The notes beneath the pieces were generated by a model. It had not been told where the DNA came from, did no database searches, and saw only the letters and a program-made list of their open reading frames with translations. A program made the position numbers and the translations under genes. A DNA stretch of 10,900 nucleotides from Phoronis pallida. Lineage: Eukaryota; Phoronida; Phoronidae. The DNA lies in the NCBI GenBank assembly GCA_028565715.1, contig JAOXYC010222460.1, positions 1 through 10,900 on the forward strand. Direction: 5' to 3'. This document shows positions 1 to 7,802 of the stretch, piece after piece. Within the stretch, counting starts at the first letter, position 1. Every line of letters starts with the position of its first letter.

Positions 1-968
1 GAAGGTATTTATTCGTTCAGATGAATGTAAGGATGCAATTTGTAACAACAATTCCTATGCAATTGACCGCATTCAATTGATGATAATTTCACATTCATAA
101 ATAGCGATGTACTACTTTAACTAAAAACCCGCCACCAAGGAAATACCTGTGCCATGATTGTATTAATTTATTGAAACATATTGATTACGGTATCTGGCAA
201 TGCATTAATTTGGTAGAAATTGTTCAATGAGTAAATGAGTTTGTGAAAGTTCTGCAAAATACCAAACCTTCTTCTTCTTAGGGCTTTTAAAATTAAGTGA
301 CTGACCAAGCGAGAGCCTCTATAGGCTTGGCATGTCATATTTTCCATTATTTATAGCACATTCCCAAAATACGTTCCTTTTATCTATACAAATTCATGTC
401 TCTTAGCTTTTTTACTGGCCGAAAGTGATTAATATTATAATTTTGAACTCCACCACAAATCAAACCCAGGTCTTTTGTCTGTAGACTAAGAGAAACCACT
501 GTAGATATACAACTGTACTTCAATGGCAAGATTATCATTTGGGTAATGCGCTATTTAAGTTACAACAACATAAATCCATCCGCTTGTAGAAAGGGTTTGT
601 TCAAAGAAATATGGACTGCAACATTTCCATTGTGCATTAGTGCAAGACAGACAAGGAAGATATATGTTACTGACAGAAAAAATAGGTTTCTTAAAAAACA
701 TTCAATATTTATACTTAATTCAGCAATTACCTCAGCACTGAAAAAAATAAAGCTATGTTTAAAAATGTGTTGTTAAGAAATCCACAAATACATCTTTTAA
801 GATTAATGTGCTAAAACAAACAGTCTATATAGACAGTGCAATACAAAGCATCACTCAGATTGGAAAATATTTTCAAACAGTTAGATAAACAACATAAAGA
901 ATTTTAATAATTCAAGGCAGTCATAACACAACTAAAGGGTTCACACACTGCTCTAAAACATATCACAC
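1..968. other. intronic or flanking AT-rich DNA with no gene seen
   Basis: No exon of either neighbouring gene could be recognised here on either strand. The stretch lies downstream (minus strand) of the splice donor of the creatine kinase exon, so it is probably part of that gene's first coding intron. The 76-codon open frame at 546-776 is AT-rich, resembles nothing I know and has no supporting splice or codon signal, so I treat it as chance. A 12-bp perfect palindrome (GTCTATATAGAC) sits at 823-834. Confidence 0.6.
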
Positions 969-1167
969 ATTAATAAGAGAAAGATACCTTTTGGAACAAA
1001 TGTAGCTGTAGCTGAGATGTAACGTGTACAGCCGTTTCGGCCATATCTCCAAAAGAGGGCGCCACTGCATGGTGAATCAAAGCCATGAGATATGGCCGAA
1101 AAGGCTGTACACGTTACATCTCAGCTACAGCTACATTTGTTCCAAAAGGTATCTTTCTCTTATTAAT
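969..1167. repeat. near-perfect fold-back (MITE-like) element with 81-bp arms
   Basis: Positions 969-1049 are the reverse complement of 1087-1167 with a single mismatch seen by eye (G at left, T at right in the GCCG/TTTCGG segment). A 37-base loop (1050-1086) containing GGCGCC separates them. Both ends read TTAA followed by TAAGAGAAAG inward (left TTAA 970-973, right TTAA 1163-1166), the pattern expected if a non-autonomous element inserted with a TTAA target duplication, as piggyBac-type elements do. Because TTAA is itself palindromic, it could equally be part of the arms. No transposase or other coding sequence fits in the loop. If transcribed, it would fold into a long double-stranded RNA hairpin. 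Confidence 0.85.
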
Positions 1168-1275
1168 ATCATGAAATAATGGAACACAAGAACTTACATA
1201 GTATCATATCACACATTGTTATACACAGCAAACATTATGTTTTTTTTTAATAAACTCAAGATCAATCCAGACTTA

Positions 1276-1966
1276 ATACTGTCTCCTAGTTGGTGAAGAT
1301 CTTGGGTCAAAATTCAAATCAACTAGAAATTTTGTGTATGAGTCCTTTGATGAATATAATTAACCTGCATCATACAGTGTTCTCCACATCAGAAAATTCA
1401 AACATGTTGCATTGTATAATATAATTTGGTGAAACTTGACACGCGTCGCTTAGCGCGAAAAACAGAATGCATGGTGGTGAAATCCATTGTCTTGCAATTT
1501 TTATTTAAGATTTTCTCTTAATTTTCAACAAACTGAGCATTTTAATAAAATAAACTAAAAACTAAAGAAGGCTTTAGGAGTTTTAGGAATGCTAAGGTAT
1601 AATTGGTGCTAAAATTATCACTTTTCAACACATTGAAAAAAACATGTTGCATGGCCATTCAAACGGATCCCGCGGCCATTTTTTGAATTTCAAACATGTC
1701 GGGGCGACATGTTAAAACAGGTCATGGAGAACACTGTCATAGTAAAAAAATCAAAAAAATCAGTAAAGGGGTAAATTTGAGATCTTTATATCCAAACAAA
1801 ACCTTGAAATTTAGGATAAAAAGCCCAAATTTACCCCTTTACCGATTTTTTGATTTTTTTTACTAAAATGCAGGTTCGTAAATTTTGTACATCAAAGGAC
1901 TCGTACACAAAATTTGAAGTTGATTTGAATTTGGACCCCAGATCCTCACCAACGAGAAGACAGTAT
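1276..1966. repeat. composite fold-back element about 690 bp long with nested inverted repeats
   Basis: The outer arms pair 1276-1370 with 1868-1966. They share ATACTGTCT at the outer end, TTGGTGA, TCAAATCAACT, AATTTTGTGTA, GAGTCCTTTGATG and AACCTGCAT at the inner end, with scattered mismatches and small gaps. A second nested pair joins ACAGTGTTCTCCA near 1374-1386 to its complement near 1726-1738. Between the right inner arm and right outer arm lies a further hairpin (1741-1864). A perfect 9-bp stem with a GGG loop sits at 1693-1713, and the word AAACATGTTGCAT occurs twice (1400-1412, 1640-1652). There is no open frame of note. It ends 35 bases from the splice donor of the creatine kinase exon, inside the following intron. 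A diverged partial relative occurs at 5434-5557, which shows it is a dispersed family. Confidence 0.75.
1741..1864. repeat. internal hairpin of the composite element, 38-bp arms
   Basis: The arms are 1741-1778 and 1827-1864. Each begins at its outer end with AGT followed by an A run and contains the word GGTAAATTT preceded by GTAAAG (left) or its complement (right). They match almost completely apart from one substitution and compensating one-base changes in the A runs. The loop is about 48 bases (1779-1826). Confidence 0.8.
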
Positions 1967-2001
1967 CTTTAAACTGACGCAATTTTTAAGAAAATACTCA
2001 C

Positions 2002-2238
2002 GCCTGGTGTCAGCTGGTTGGCCATACAGTTATTGTGTTTGGACAGGTCAGGGAAGTTACAGCTAGCGGGGAACTTCAGATGTGCGGTGCTTGTGAAGTT
2101 GCGAGCATGTTGCTGGTTGTTGGCAGAATACAAGAGGGCAGCACCAGTGCCGGCACCGATGATGGCTGCCGCAGCCACCCTGCCAGGCGTGAACATCTTT
2201 CCAGCGAAACTAGCCATGTTTGAAGTCAGGAGAAGTGT
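2002..2238 (-). CDS. CKMT: mitochondrial creatine kinase, first coding exon (5' partial gene)
   Basis: This exon codes for the first 72 residues of a mitochondrial creatine kinase, the enzyme that transfers phosphate between ATP and creatine in the intermembrane space. The ATG is at 2217-2215 and the coding part is 2002-2217 (216 bases, phase 0). Residues 1 to about 39 form a typical mitochondrial presequence: K7, R13, an Ala/Gly/Ile-rich helix (about 15-30), then R39, with no acidic residue. Residues 55-66 read FPDLSKHNNCMA and 69-71 read LTP, the conserved start of the kinase N-terminal domain (human CKMT has YPDLRKHNNCMA...LTP). The presequence separates it from cytosolic and flagellar forms. 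The exon ends in a perfect donor (GGC then GTGAGT, intron from 2001). An acceptor (TTCTGTTTTCCAG) ends at 2239, leaving 21 bases of 5' UTR in the exon, so at least one upstream non-coding exon is expected. The catalytic domain lies beyond the left edge. Confidence 0.88.
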
Positions 2239-4437
2239 CTGGAAAACAGAATGGGGAATCTATAAAATATGACAATACCATTGATCTGACACTAATTTGT
2301 TGTTCTTTTGTTATTAAACGAAAAAGTGCACCGTGCACATTTTGATAAAGGGCCTGTAAACGTGACTGAAGTGTACTCAGAAGATTTCCACATTAAAATG
2401 ACTTCCAAGTGTGTGCATTTCCAGGCAAACCAGCTATGGGGAAAACAATTTCTGAAACTCTTAATTGAATAGTCTTGCAACTTTATTTTAACACTAAACA
2501 AACTATGGTAAGTAACTGATTGCAAGAAATAAATTGCCACCTATTGAAAATAATAGGAGACTGTTATCAGCCAAGATAAGAAATTCACATCAAGTCTGAC
2601 TGACCTTGAAATTAAGAAAATAATGCACTGTAAAATATGAGTTTCCCTAGATGAACTTAGTAACTTCGGACCAGTGAGCTTGTGGCCGGTGATAGGAAAA
2701 ATAGTTTTAATATATACACATTTTTTTTTGGATTTTCTCCTACTAATTATTTCCTTACCTCTGATTATTAAACAAAATTAAGCTCACCTGATGTTAATGC
2801 AATGTTACAGAATTAGCATTGAAAGACATCTAACCTTGAGATCTATCATAACCTTTAAATAGCAAAACACCTACTGGAAAACTAATTTTACAGCTGATCT
2901 ACTAACACCTAGACAGGCTTAAATGTGATGGAAGTAGCCTATAGCCTTAAAACTGGCATGATAAATCAAGAATATCTTGCCTTGCGCACAAAATAGTCAT
3001 GCACACAGGATCCTTATAGTTGCATTTTACACAGATATTGATTTTTTAACTAAAAATGAACAAACTCTAGATATTTTTTTCCTAAGTTCAGCTAGCCTTA
3101 CCTGTAGCGTCCCTAGTGAACTAACCCCTGCAAAGTGACGCTACTCTAGCACAACACATCAATAGACCTATACAAACAGGCTGATAAAAAGAATTTGTAG
3201 TTAAAACCTGGGCATGAAAGGCAAAATGTTTAACAATTGTCTGTGAGATTTCTATAGCTAACTGTGAGTTTTTGTTCCATTACTGCTATTGCTATTGAAT
3301 TAATGGGTCAATGAAATTAAATAAAGTATACAGTGTAGAAGCCCTGGGTACCATTGGTTGGTTGTTTGCAGTGAATGGGTAGTGTTTGTGAAATAAATAG
3401 ATTTGCAAATAAAGAAACCAGTCTAGCAGTACAGCCTAGTATGATTTCAATAAATTAAACTGATGTTGTATGTGTTGTCATGCTAACAATGGCTGGGATT
3501 TAATGCTTTGCAGGCACAGGAGTGGTTCTGAACTTGAGTTTATGAGAATTTTTTTAAATGAGCACTTCCACTATTAGGGGGCTTTAGGTACAACGTACCA
3601 CTTTATAAGGAGGTCTTCAAGTTCAAAGCATATTTAAGCCTAATTACCAAATCTAAATTTTGACAATTATTCTTTCCATAAAAGTTTTACAGTAAATATT
3701 GACGAGTTGATTATAAAATTTGTATCATATACTGTAGGCTTATTGTGACTGATCAATAATTTACACTCGCCAAAAATCAATGTACACTTACCGGCTTCAA
3801 ACCTCGTGGCATTCTGAGGTCATGACATGCCTACGTGATTACTACCATCAAACTTTATCATATTTCAAATATACCTAATGACCCTTTCACAGTTGTCACT
3901 CAGAAAAATGTGGTTTGGGTTAAATTAGAGATTAATATCCTAAGTTAAGAGTCCATATAAATTCAATAGCAAATAAGGTTGTAGGTATTTTACTGCTTAA
4001 CAGCAGTAAAATCACCTTAAATGCAAGGCAGATAGCTGATAAAATTGACATGAATCCGTTGTAGAGTCCAATAGCATGTTCAATGTCTAAGCTACCTTTG
4101 ATTACATAGCATGTAGATATCTACACAAAATAACAATTAAAACCCAACAATATTTTCCAACATTTTTAAATCATATGTCACAGCTAAATTAATTAACCTA
4201 ATTTCTCAAATTAAGTGTCTGGACCTTAAAGCAACCTGGTTGGTGAGATATCAATTGGGTTGGATTACAGATTAGATATCACAGCTTATAGCTATCAGAG
4301 AAACCCAACACTTCATCTCCCTTATCAAGATGAACCAGACTTGTCAAAGTTTCACAAACACGCTATAGTTTTCCTTGTAAAAGTCTTGGGGAACTAATAA
4401 TTTTATAAATGGTAGCCTTAAAAAATACTGGTGCCAA
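2239..4437 (-). other. probable 5' intron of the creatine kinase gene, no exon confirmed
   Basis: The acceptor at 2239 implies that this stretch is intron on the minus strand. I saw no recognisable protein homology on either strand. Two strong minus-strand donor-like sites occur: CTACAG then GTAAGG (exon side ending at 3102) and AAGCCG then GTAAGT (exon side ending at 3792). Either could close an alternative 5' exon. A 10-bp-stem hairpin, ATTTTACTGC with its complement, lies at 3987-4012. The remainder is AT-rich DNA without obvious structure. Confidence 0.5.
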
Positions 4438-5027
4438 AATCTTTTTTTTTTAAATCGCTTAGTACTTGGTACGAAATGAAAAACCACATTCGTCGGAACA
4501 TACATAAGGCTATAAAATATTGAAACAATAGACAGAAAAATTACTACTTGCAAGAACATAGTGTTAGCAAGCAGTAATCTCGCAAGAACTTACGTACAAC
4601 GCATAATAGTAAAAGCTACATTTATTTTCGCGGCGTGTGATAATGTCATCAGGCGTCATATAATACTTAAAAATAAAGAGAGGTTGACAACCTTCGCCTC
4701 AATACCAATTGATACACCTCCTGTAGAATCAATTTTTTTATTTAAATCGCTTAGTACTTGGTACGAAATGAAAAACCACATTCGTCGGAACATACATAAG
4801 GCTATAAAATATCGAAACAATAGACAGAAAAATTACTACTTGCAAGAACACTTAACAAGCAGTAATCGCGCAAGTACTTATGTACAACGCATAATAGTAA
4901 AAGCTACATTTATTTTCGCGGCGTGTGATAATATCATCAGGCATCACATAATACTTAAAAATAAAGAGAGGTTGACAACCTTCGCCTCAATACCAATTGA
5001 ATTTGATACACCTCCTGTAGAATCAAA
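4438..5027. repeat. tandem duplication, two copies of a roughly 292-bp unit
   Basis: Copy 1 covers about 4438-4729 and copy 2 about 4730-5027. Aligned by eye from TAAATCGCTT (4451 and 4743), they differ by about 8 substitutions, a short indel cluster near 4558-4566 and a 6-base insertion in copy 2 near 5001, so they are roughly 97% identical. An open frame of 158 codons (4561-5037, plus) runs through the end of copy 1 and all of copy 2, so its product contains the same roughly 45-residue segment twice. In copy 1 the matching upstream frame is broken by a TGA (TAT TGA where copy 2 has TAT CGA) and by the short indel, and changes between the copies are not biased to silent sites. I therefore regard the open frame as a by-product of the duplication. 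I recognise no protein family in it. Confidence 0.85.
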
Positions 5028-5089
5028 AATTATATAAACTTGTCTAGCTGTATCAGCGTGCCAACAATTATACATCTATGATTCTGGGT

Positions 5090-5135
5090 TATTAAAAATA
5101 AAGAGGGGTTCGAAAACCTTCCATTCAATACAATG
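5090..5135. repeat. decayed third partial copy of the 292-bp unit
   Basis: The string TTAAAAATAAAGAGGGGTT followed by AACCTTC and TCAATAC parallels TTAAAAATAAAGAGAGGTT...AACCTTCGCCTCAATACC of the two good copies (about 4667 and 4957). It is more diverged and only about 45 bases are alignable. It suggests the unit was present here before the recent duplication, or belongs to a longer repeat. Confidence 0.5.
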
Positions 5136-5433
5136 TACCATACTTTGAATAACCGATAAATGCTGTTTTTCAAAATGCATTTAAAAGTTACATAAACGCT
5201 TTAGATATAAATAGATGTACATGATGATGACCGATTGGTAAAGTCTATGTTTGTCCGGTCCCTCAGGGGATGAATCCATTCATTCATTCATCCTCCTTTC
5301 ACGACACAATAGCAGTTCATTCTAGCGTTCATCAGATACATAATATACACTGTTGTGCAATATCGTTAAATCTCGAAAGCCCGGGAATTGAATTGAATAA
5401 GAGTTGAACATGGTGCGATGTACCTGGCGTAAC
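5136..5433. other. non-coding stretch with a small ATTC repeat hairpin
   Basis: No gene is visible. GGATGAAT (5268-5275) pairs with ATTCATCC (5286-5293) around a short CATT/CATTC run. The rest shows no structure that I can support. Confidence 0.5.
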
Positions 5434-5557
5434 AGATTTTTTTGAATTTTTTTACTCAGATGCAAGTAAGTCATGTTCATCATAGGACTCGTACACAAAA
5501 TGTCTAGGCTAGTTGATTTGCATTTTGACGCCAGATCTGGACCAACGAGGAAACAGA
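5434..5557. repeat. diverged partial copy of the right arm of the 1276-1966 element
   Basis: Positions 5434-5557 match 1843-1966 in the same orientation. Shared words, in order, are GATTTTTT, TTTTTTTACT, ATGCA, TCAT/CAAAGGACTCGTACACAAAAT (ATAGGACTCGTACACAAAAT here), AGTTGATTTG, ATTTTG/GACC-CCAGATC, ACCAACGAG and AACAG/GACAG. No matching left arm is visible nearby, so this is a solo or truncated end of the same dispersed family. Confidence 0.75.
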
Positions 5558-6190
5558 TTTGTCAACAGAAAATGATCAAATAGACAGTAGACCGTGAGAA
5601 ACACTGTGTTTCAGTAAAAGGTTTCTTCTTCTTCCAAATACGCCAAACTTCAACTTTTTTAAGGTACTGGTTTGTAAGCTAGCAATGACAATTTGTATGC
5701 AGGCTATAACTTGTTTCAAAATCAAATGACAAGTGGTCAGAAAATTGTGTCAGAAACTTGAATCACAGATTAATGTTCGAATTTTCTGAAACAACCGTGT
5801 GTTAATGTGACAAAATTAATCAACCTACGCCCCCCACTCCTAAAACACCGAATCGTAATATGTGTAGTGCGGGGTGTAGTGTGTGTGTTTCCCTGTGTAG
5901 AGCCGTGTGTATGTTAGGCCCGACTGCTGACTGTCAGCTGTTCAATGTTTCGGCTTTGGAAATGAAATGAAATGCCACGTGAAATCACATAGCAAAAACA
6001 CTGTCATTCGGTAAAATTACAAATCTCTGAAGAGCAAAAATGAGATCAGCCTTTTTCAAACCAGTATAAAAAGTCGGGGGTCAACAAAATCTTAAATTCT
6101 TATCAAGATTTTAGCAGAACTCAAAACAGACTTCTAACCTTCTAGACGCAGCGCTTGCAAAAGGCATAACAACTATCAATGGATACTCAC
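5558..6190. other. non-coding stretch, no gene seen
   Basis: No exon with recognisable homology is present on either strand. A GT-rich patch (5860-5890, TGTAGTGTGTGTGTT) is the only compositional feature. If the minus-strand donor at 6190 is used, this stretch is part of the creatine kinase 5' intron. Confidence 0.4.
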
Positions 6191-6298
6191 CGAGCGATGA
6201 TTGGATAAAAATCTAAACTTTGAACTTGGGGTCAATTTTTGCATAAGTGGGTCAACTAAGTTTTCGTTCTGTTTACATTGATCTGAAGTAGGTTTATA
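6191..6298 (-). promoter_or_regulatory. candidate TATA promoter and first non-coding exon of the creatine kinase gene
   Basis: On the minus strand a TATAAA (6298-6293, within AGTATAAACC) is followed after about 100 bases by a consensus splice donor, GCTCG then GTGAGTAT (exon side ending at 6191). Transcription starting about 25-30 bases after the TATA box, near 6265, would give an exon of about 75 bases. This exon would splice to the acceptor at 2239 across an intron of about 3.95 kb. The link is inferred only from signal order; a donor at 3792 or 3102, or a start in the 6606-6657 cluster, are alternatives. Confidence 0.22.
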
Positions 6299-6605
6299 CT
6301 GATAAATCTCTTATAGTCATAGGATTTTCAATTTTTATAACTTCATACAATTTATTCACCATTTTCTACGTTAACTCAATTGTTTTGAGTGGAAAACCCT
6401 TGCCCCCTATCCTAATTAATCTTCGGTAAAGTCCGTAATTTGTTCCGAACACAATGAATTGGCTATTTCTGCTATAAATCATCACTTATTTCACAAAAAA
6501 ATAGAGCTGTCTATTACGTGAAACATTGAAGTTGGTTCTTTTGCCAGTTTCCTTTACTAAATTGTTGCAGATTTTTTGTAATTAAGGGAAATCCAATCGT
6601 TTTAA

Positions 6606-6685
6606 TGACGTCACACTCGGAAAACATGGCCGCGCGAATTCTGCACCCGTCACGTGATCATCTGCTTTTGTGAGACATTTGTCAG
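6606..6685 (+). promoter_or_regulatory. candidate core promoter (CRE, YY1-like, E-box) and first exon of the UBAP2L homologue
   Basis: A perfect 8-base CRE (TGACGTCA, 6606-6613), a YY1-like AAACATGGCCGC (6622-6633), a CG-rich patch and a perfect palindromic E-box TCACGTGA (6650-6657, USF/TFE type) occur within 52 bases, in otherwise AT-rich DNA. Such clusters are typical of TATA-less housekeeping promoters. A usable donor, TTTGTCAG then GTACGG, closes a possible 5'-UTR exon at 6685. It would join the acceptor at 7657 just before the coding start. CRE and E-box are symmetric sites, so the cluster could also drive the minus-strand gene. No experimental start site is visible from sequence. Confidence 0.4.
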
Positions 6686-7292
6686 GTACGGTATAATGCG
6701 CCAGTAATTACCATTTTAATGGATAAACCACTAATCTATCGGTGTGATGTTCGTGCTAAACTGGTAGACCTTGAACCAAAGATTAAAGTTAATCCAACTT
6801 TTTTCCAGACGGTGTGAAAACAATCGACAAAATTGAATTTTATTTATTGAAAAATCCAGCATGGCGTCACATGGTCGACGTCGCAACCGAATCTTTTGTC
6901 AAACTCTTTCTCGTTTGAAGTGTGTTTTGACGATATCAGTTGCGAATGGAAGCCTTTTCTATTTGATCAAAATTATTTTCCTTGCACATGCCGACATATT
7001 TCTGCGATTGATGGATGTAAACTGTTGAATTTCCTATTAAGTATTAAAAACACTTCCGTTCCATTTTTTCCGTATTTTGCTTCCTTGACTCTTGAGTGAC
7101 AGTTGACTCCGTTTACTAAATAAGTTACTTCCTCGTGACTTTTGCATGATGCCATGATATGGTGCATTTTGCCATCTTCTGATCTTGAAATATTAACACC
7201 GCTAATCCCTACTAATTACAACTTGTAACAAGAGACGAATCACATTGACTTGCAGGTAGTTTCAGAATCCTAACGACAAATAATACCCTCTT
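6686..7292. other. probable 5' intron of the UBAP2L homologue, no exon confirmed
   Basis: The stretch contains short overlapping open frames on both strands (for example a 55-codon plus frame from the ATG at 6861, in a CATGGCGTCACATGG context), but none resembles a known protein. The 6861 context (ATGGCGTCAC, GTCGACGTCGC) looks more like a second group of YY1/CRE-type half sites than a start codon. Confidence 0.4.
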
Positions 7293-7411
7293 GCGATTGT
7301 GCAGTATCCGACACCTTGTCAACAAATCTCGTGAATTCGCGTTATTTAGTCATTGCAATCTTGACTGAATAACGGGAATCTCGAGAGGGGTGTTGGATAC
7401 TGCGCGATCGC
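7293..7411. repeat. imperfect fold-back of about 120 bp upstream of the UBAP2L coding start
   Basis: The left arm 7293-7352 pairs with the right arm 7362-7411 around a 9-base loop. Two well-matched blocks are separated by an unmatched insert in the left arm: GCAGTATCC-ACACC (outer) and TCTCG...CGTTATT-AGTCA (inner). The outer block differs at about 3 of 23 positions. It has the form of an old MITE or a structured regulatory region. Nothing coding lies inside. Confidence 0.65.
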
Positions 7412-7700
7412 CCCCTCTTGTTTCGATTTTCCGTGATGTTTTTAAAATTGCCTAAAGCCAGCAGTGAGCTCACTTAAATTTGTCTGACTCGTTGCTCAGG
7501 CTTTGGGAATCAAAACTATTAACCTGCATACTGAAACATTGACGATTGTATAATAATCTTAAAGAAGAAAGTTGGCTAAAGAACGAATATGCTAAAGTCA
7601 GCTCTCTGCTGATGTACTGTACAACTATTCTCTTACAGTCACATTATCTTGTTACAGATTTTTCTGCCGTGTACATTTGCCCTTGTATATAGTGTACAGA

Positions 7701-7802
7701 ATGAGTGCGAGCGCACGAGGCGCCTCCAGAGCGAGCAAAGACAAAACTAACAAACCACAGACCCCACAGAGCAAACCTGATGCACCTCAGGCTAAAGTAC
7801 AG
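7701..7802 (+). CDS. UBAP2L: UBAP2L homologue coding exon 1 (residues 1-34)
   Basis: This exon encodes MSASARGASRAS and then a Lys/Gln/Pro-rich low-complexity stretch ending in AKVQ. The donor is CAG then GTAATG (7803), phase 0. Upstream acceptor candidates are TTACAG ending at 7638 and CTTGTTACAG ending at 7657; the second would leave 43 bases of 5' UTR. The frame upstream of the ATG is open back to 7658, so an N-terminal extension supplied by an upstream exon cannot be excluded. The start is kept because its length and Ser/Ala/Arg character match the family. Confidence 0.85.

Noticed and set aside
546-776. 76-codon plus-strand open frame
   Set aside because: It has Lys/Ile/Asn-rich composition expected of AT-rich DNA, no recognisable motif and no splice or promoter context.
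2018-2272. plus-strand open frames opposite the creatine kinase exon
   Set aside because: They are the antisense shadow of the minus-strand exon, whose protein is clearly recognised.
2292-2540. 82-codon minus-strand open frame upstream of the creatine kinase exon
   Set aside because: It lies in the presumed 5' intron, has no homology that I recognise, and is separated from the exon by stops and an acceptor.
5229-5293. possible tRNA-derived SINE (GATTGGTAAAG and GGTCCCTCAGGGG words)
   Set aside because: No convincing A and B boxes at the right spacing and no poly-A or target duplication could be identified.
6861-7028. 55-codon plus-strand frame starting MASHGRRRNR
   Set aside because: The start resembles a cluster of YY1/CRE-like sites, the rest is hydrophobic low-information sequence, and no neighbouring exon extends it. 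It is most likely chance.
6896-7167. overlapping open frames on both strands in the promoter-side intron
   Set aside because: They are short, mutually overlapping and without a recognisable family or splice support.
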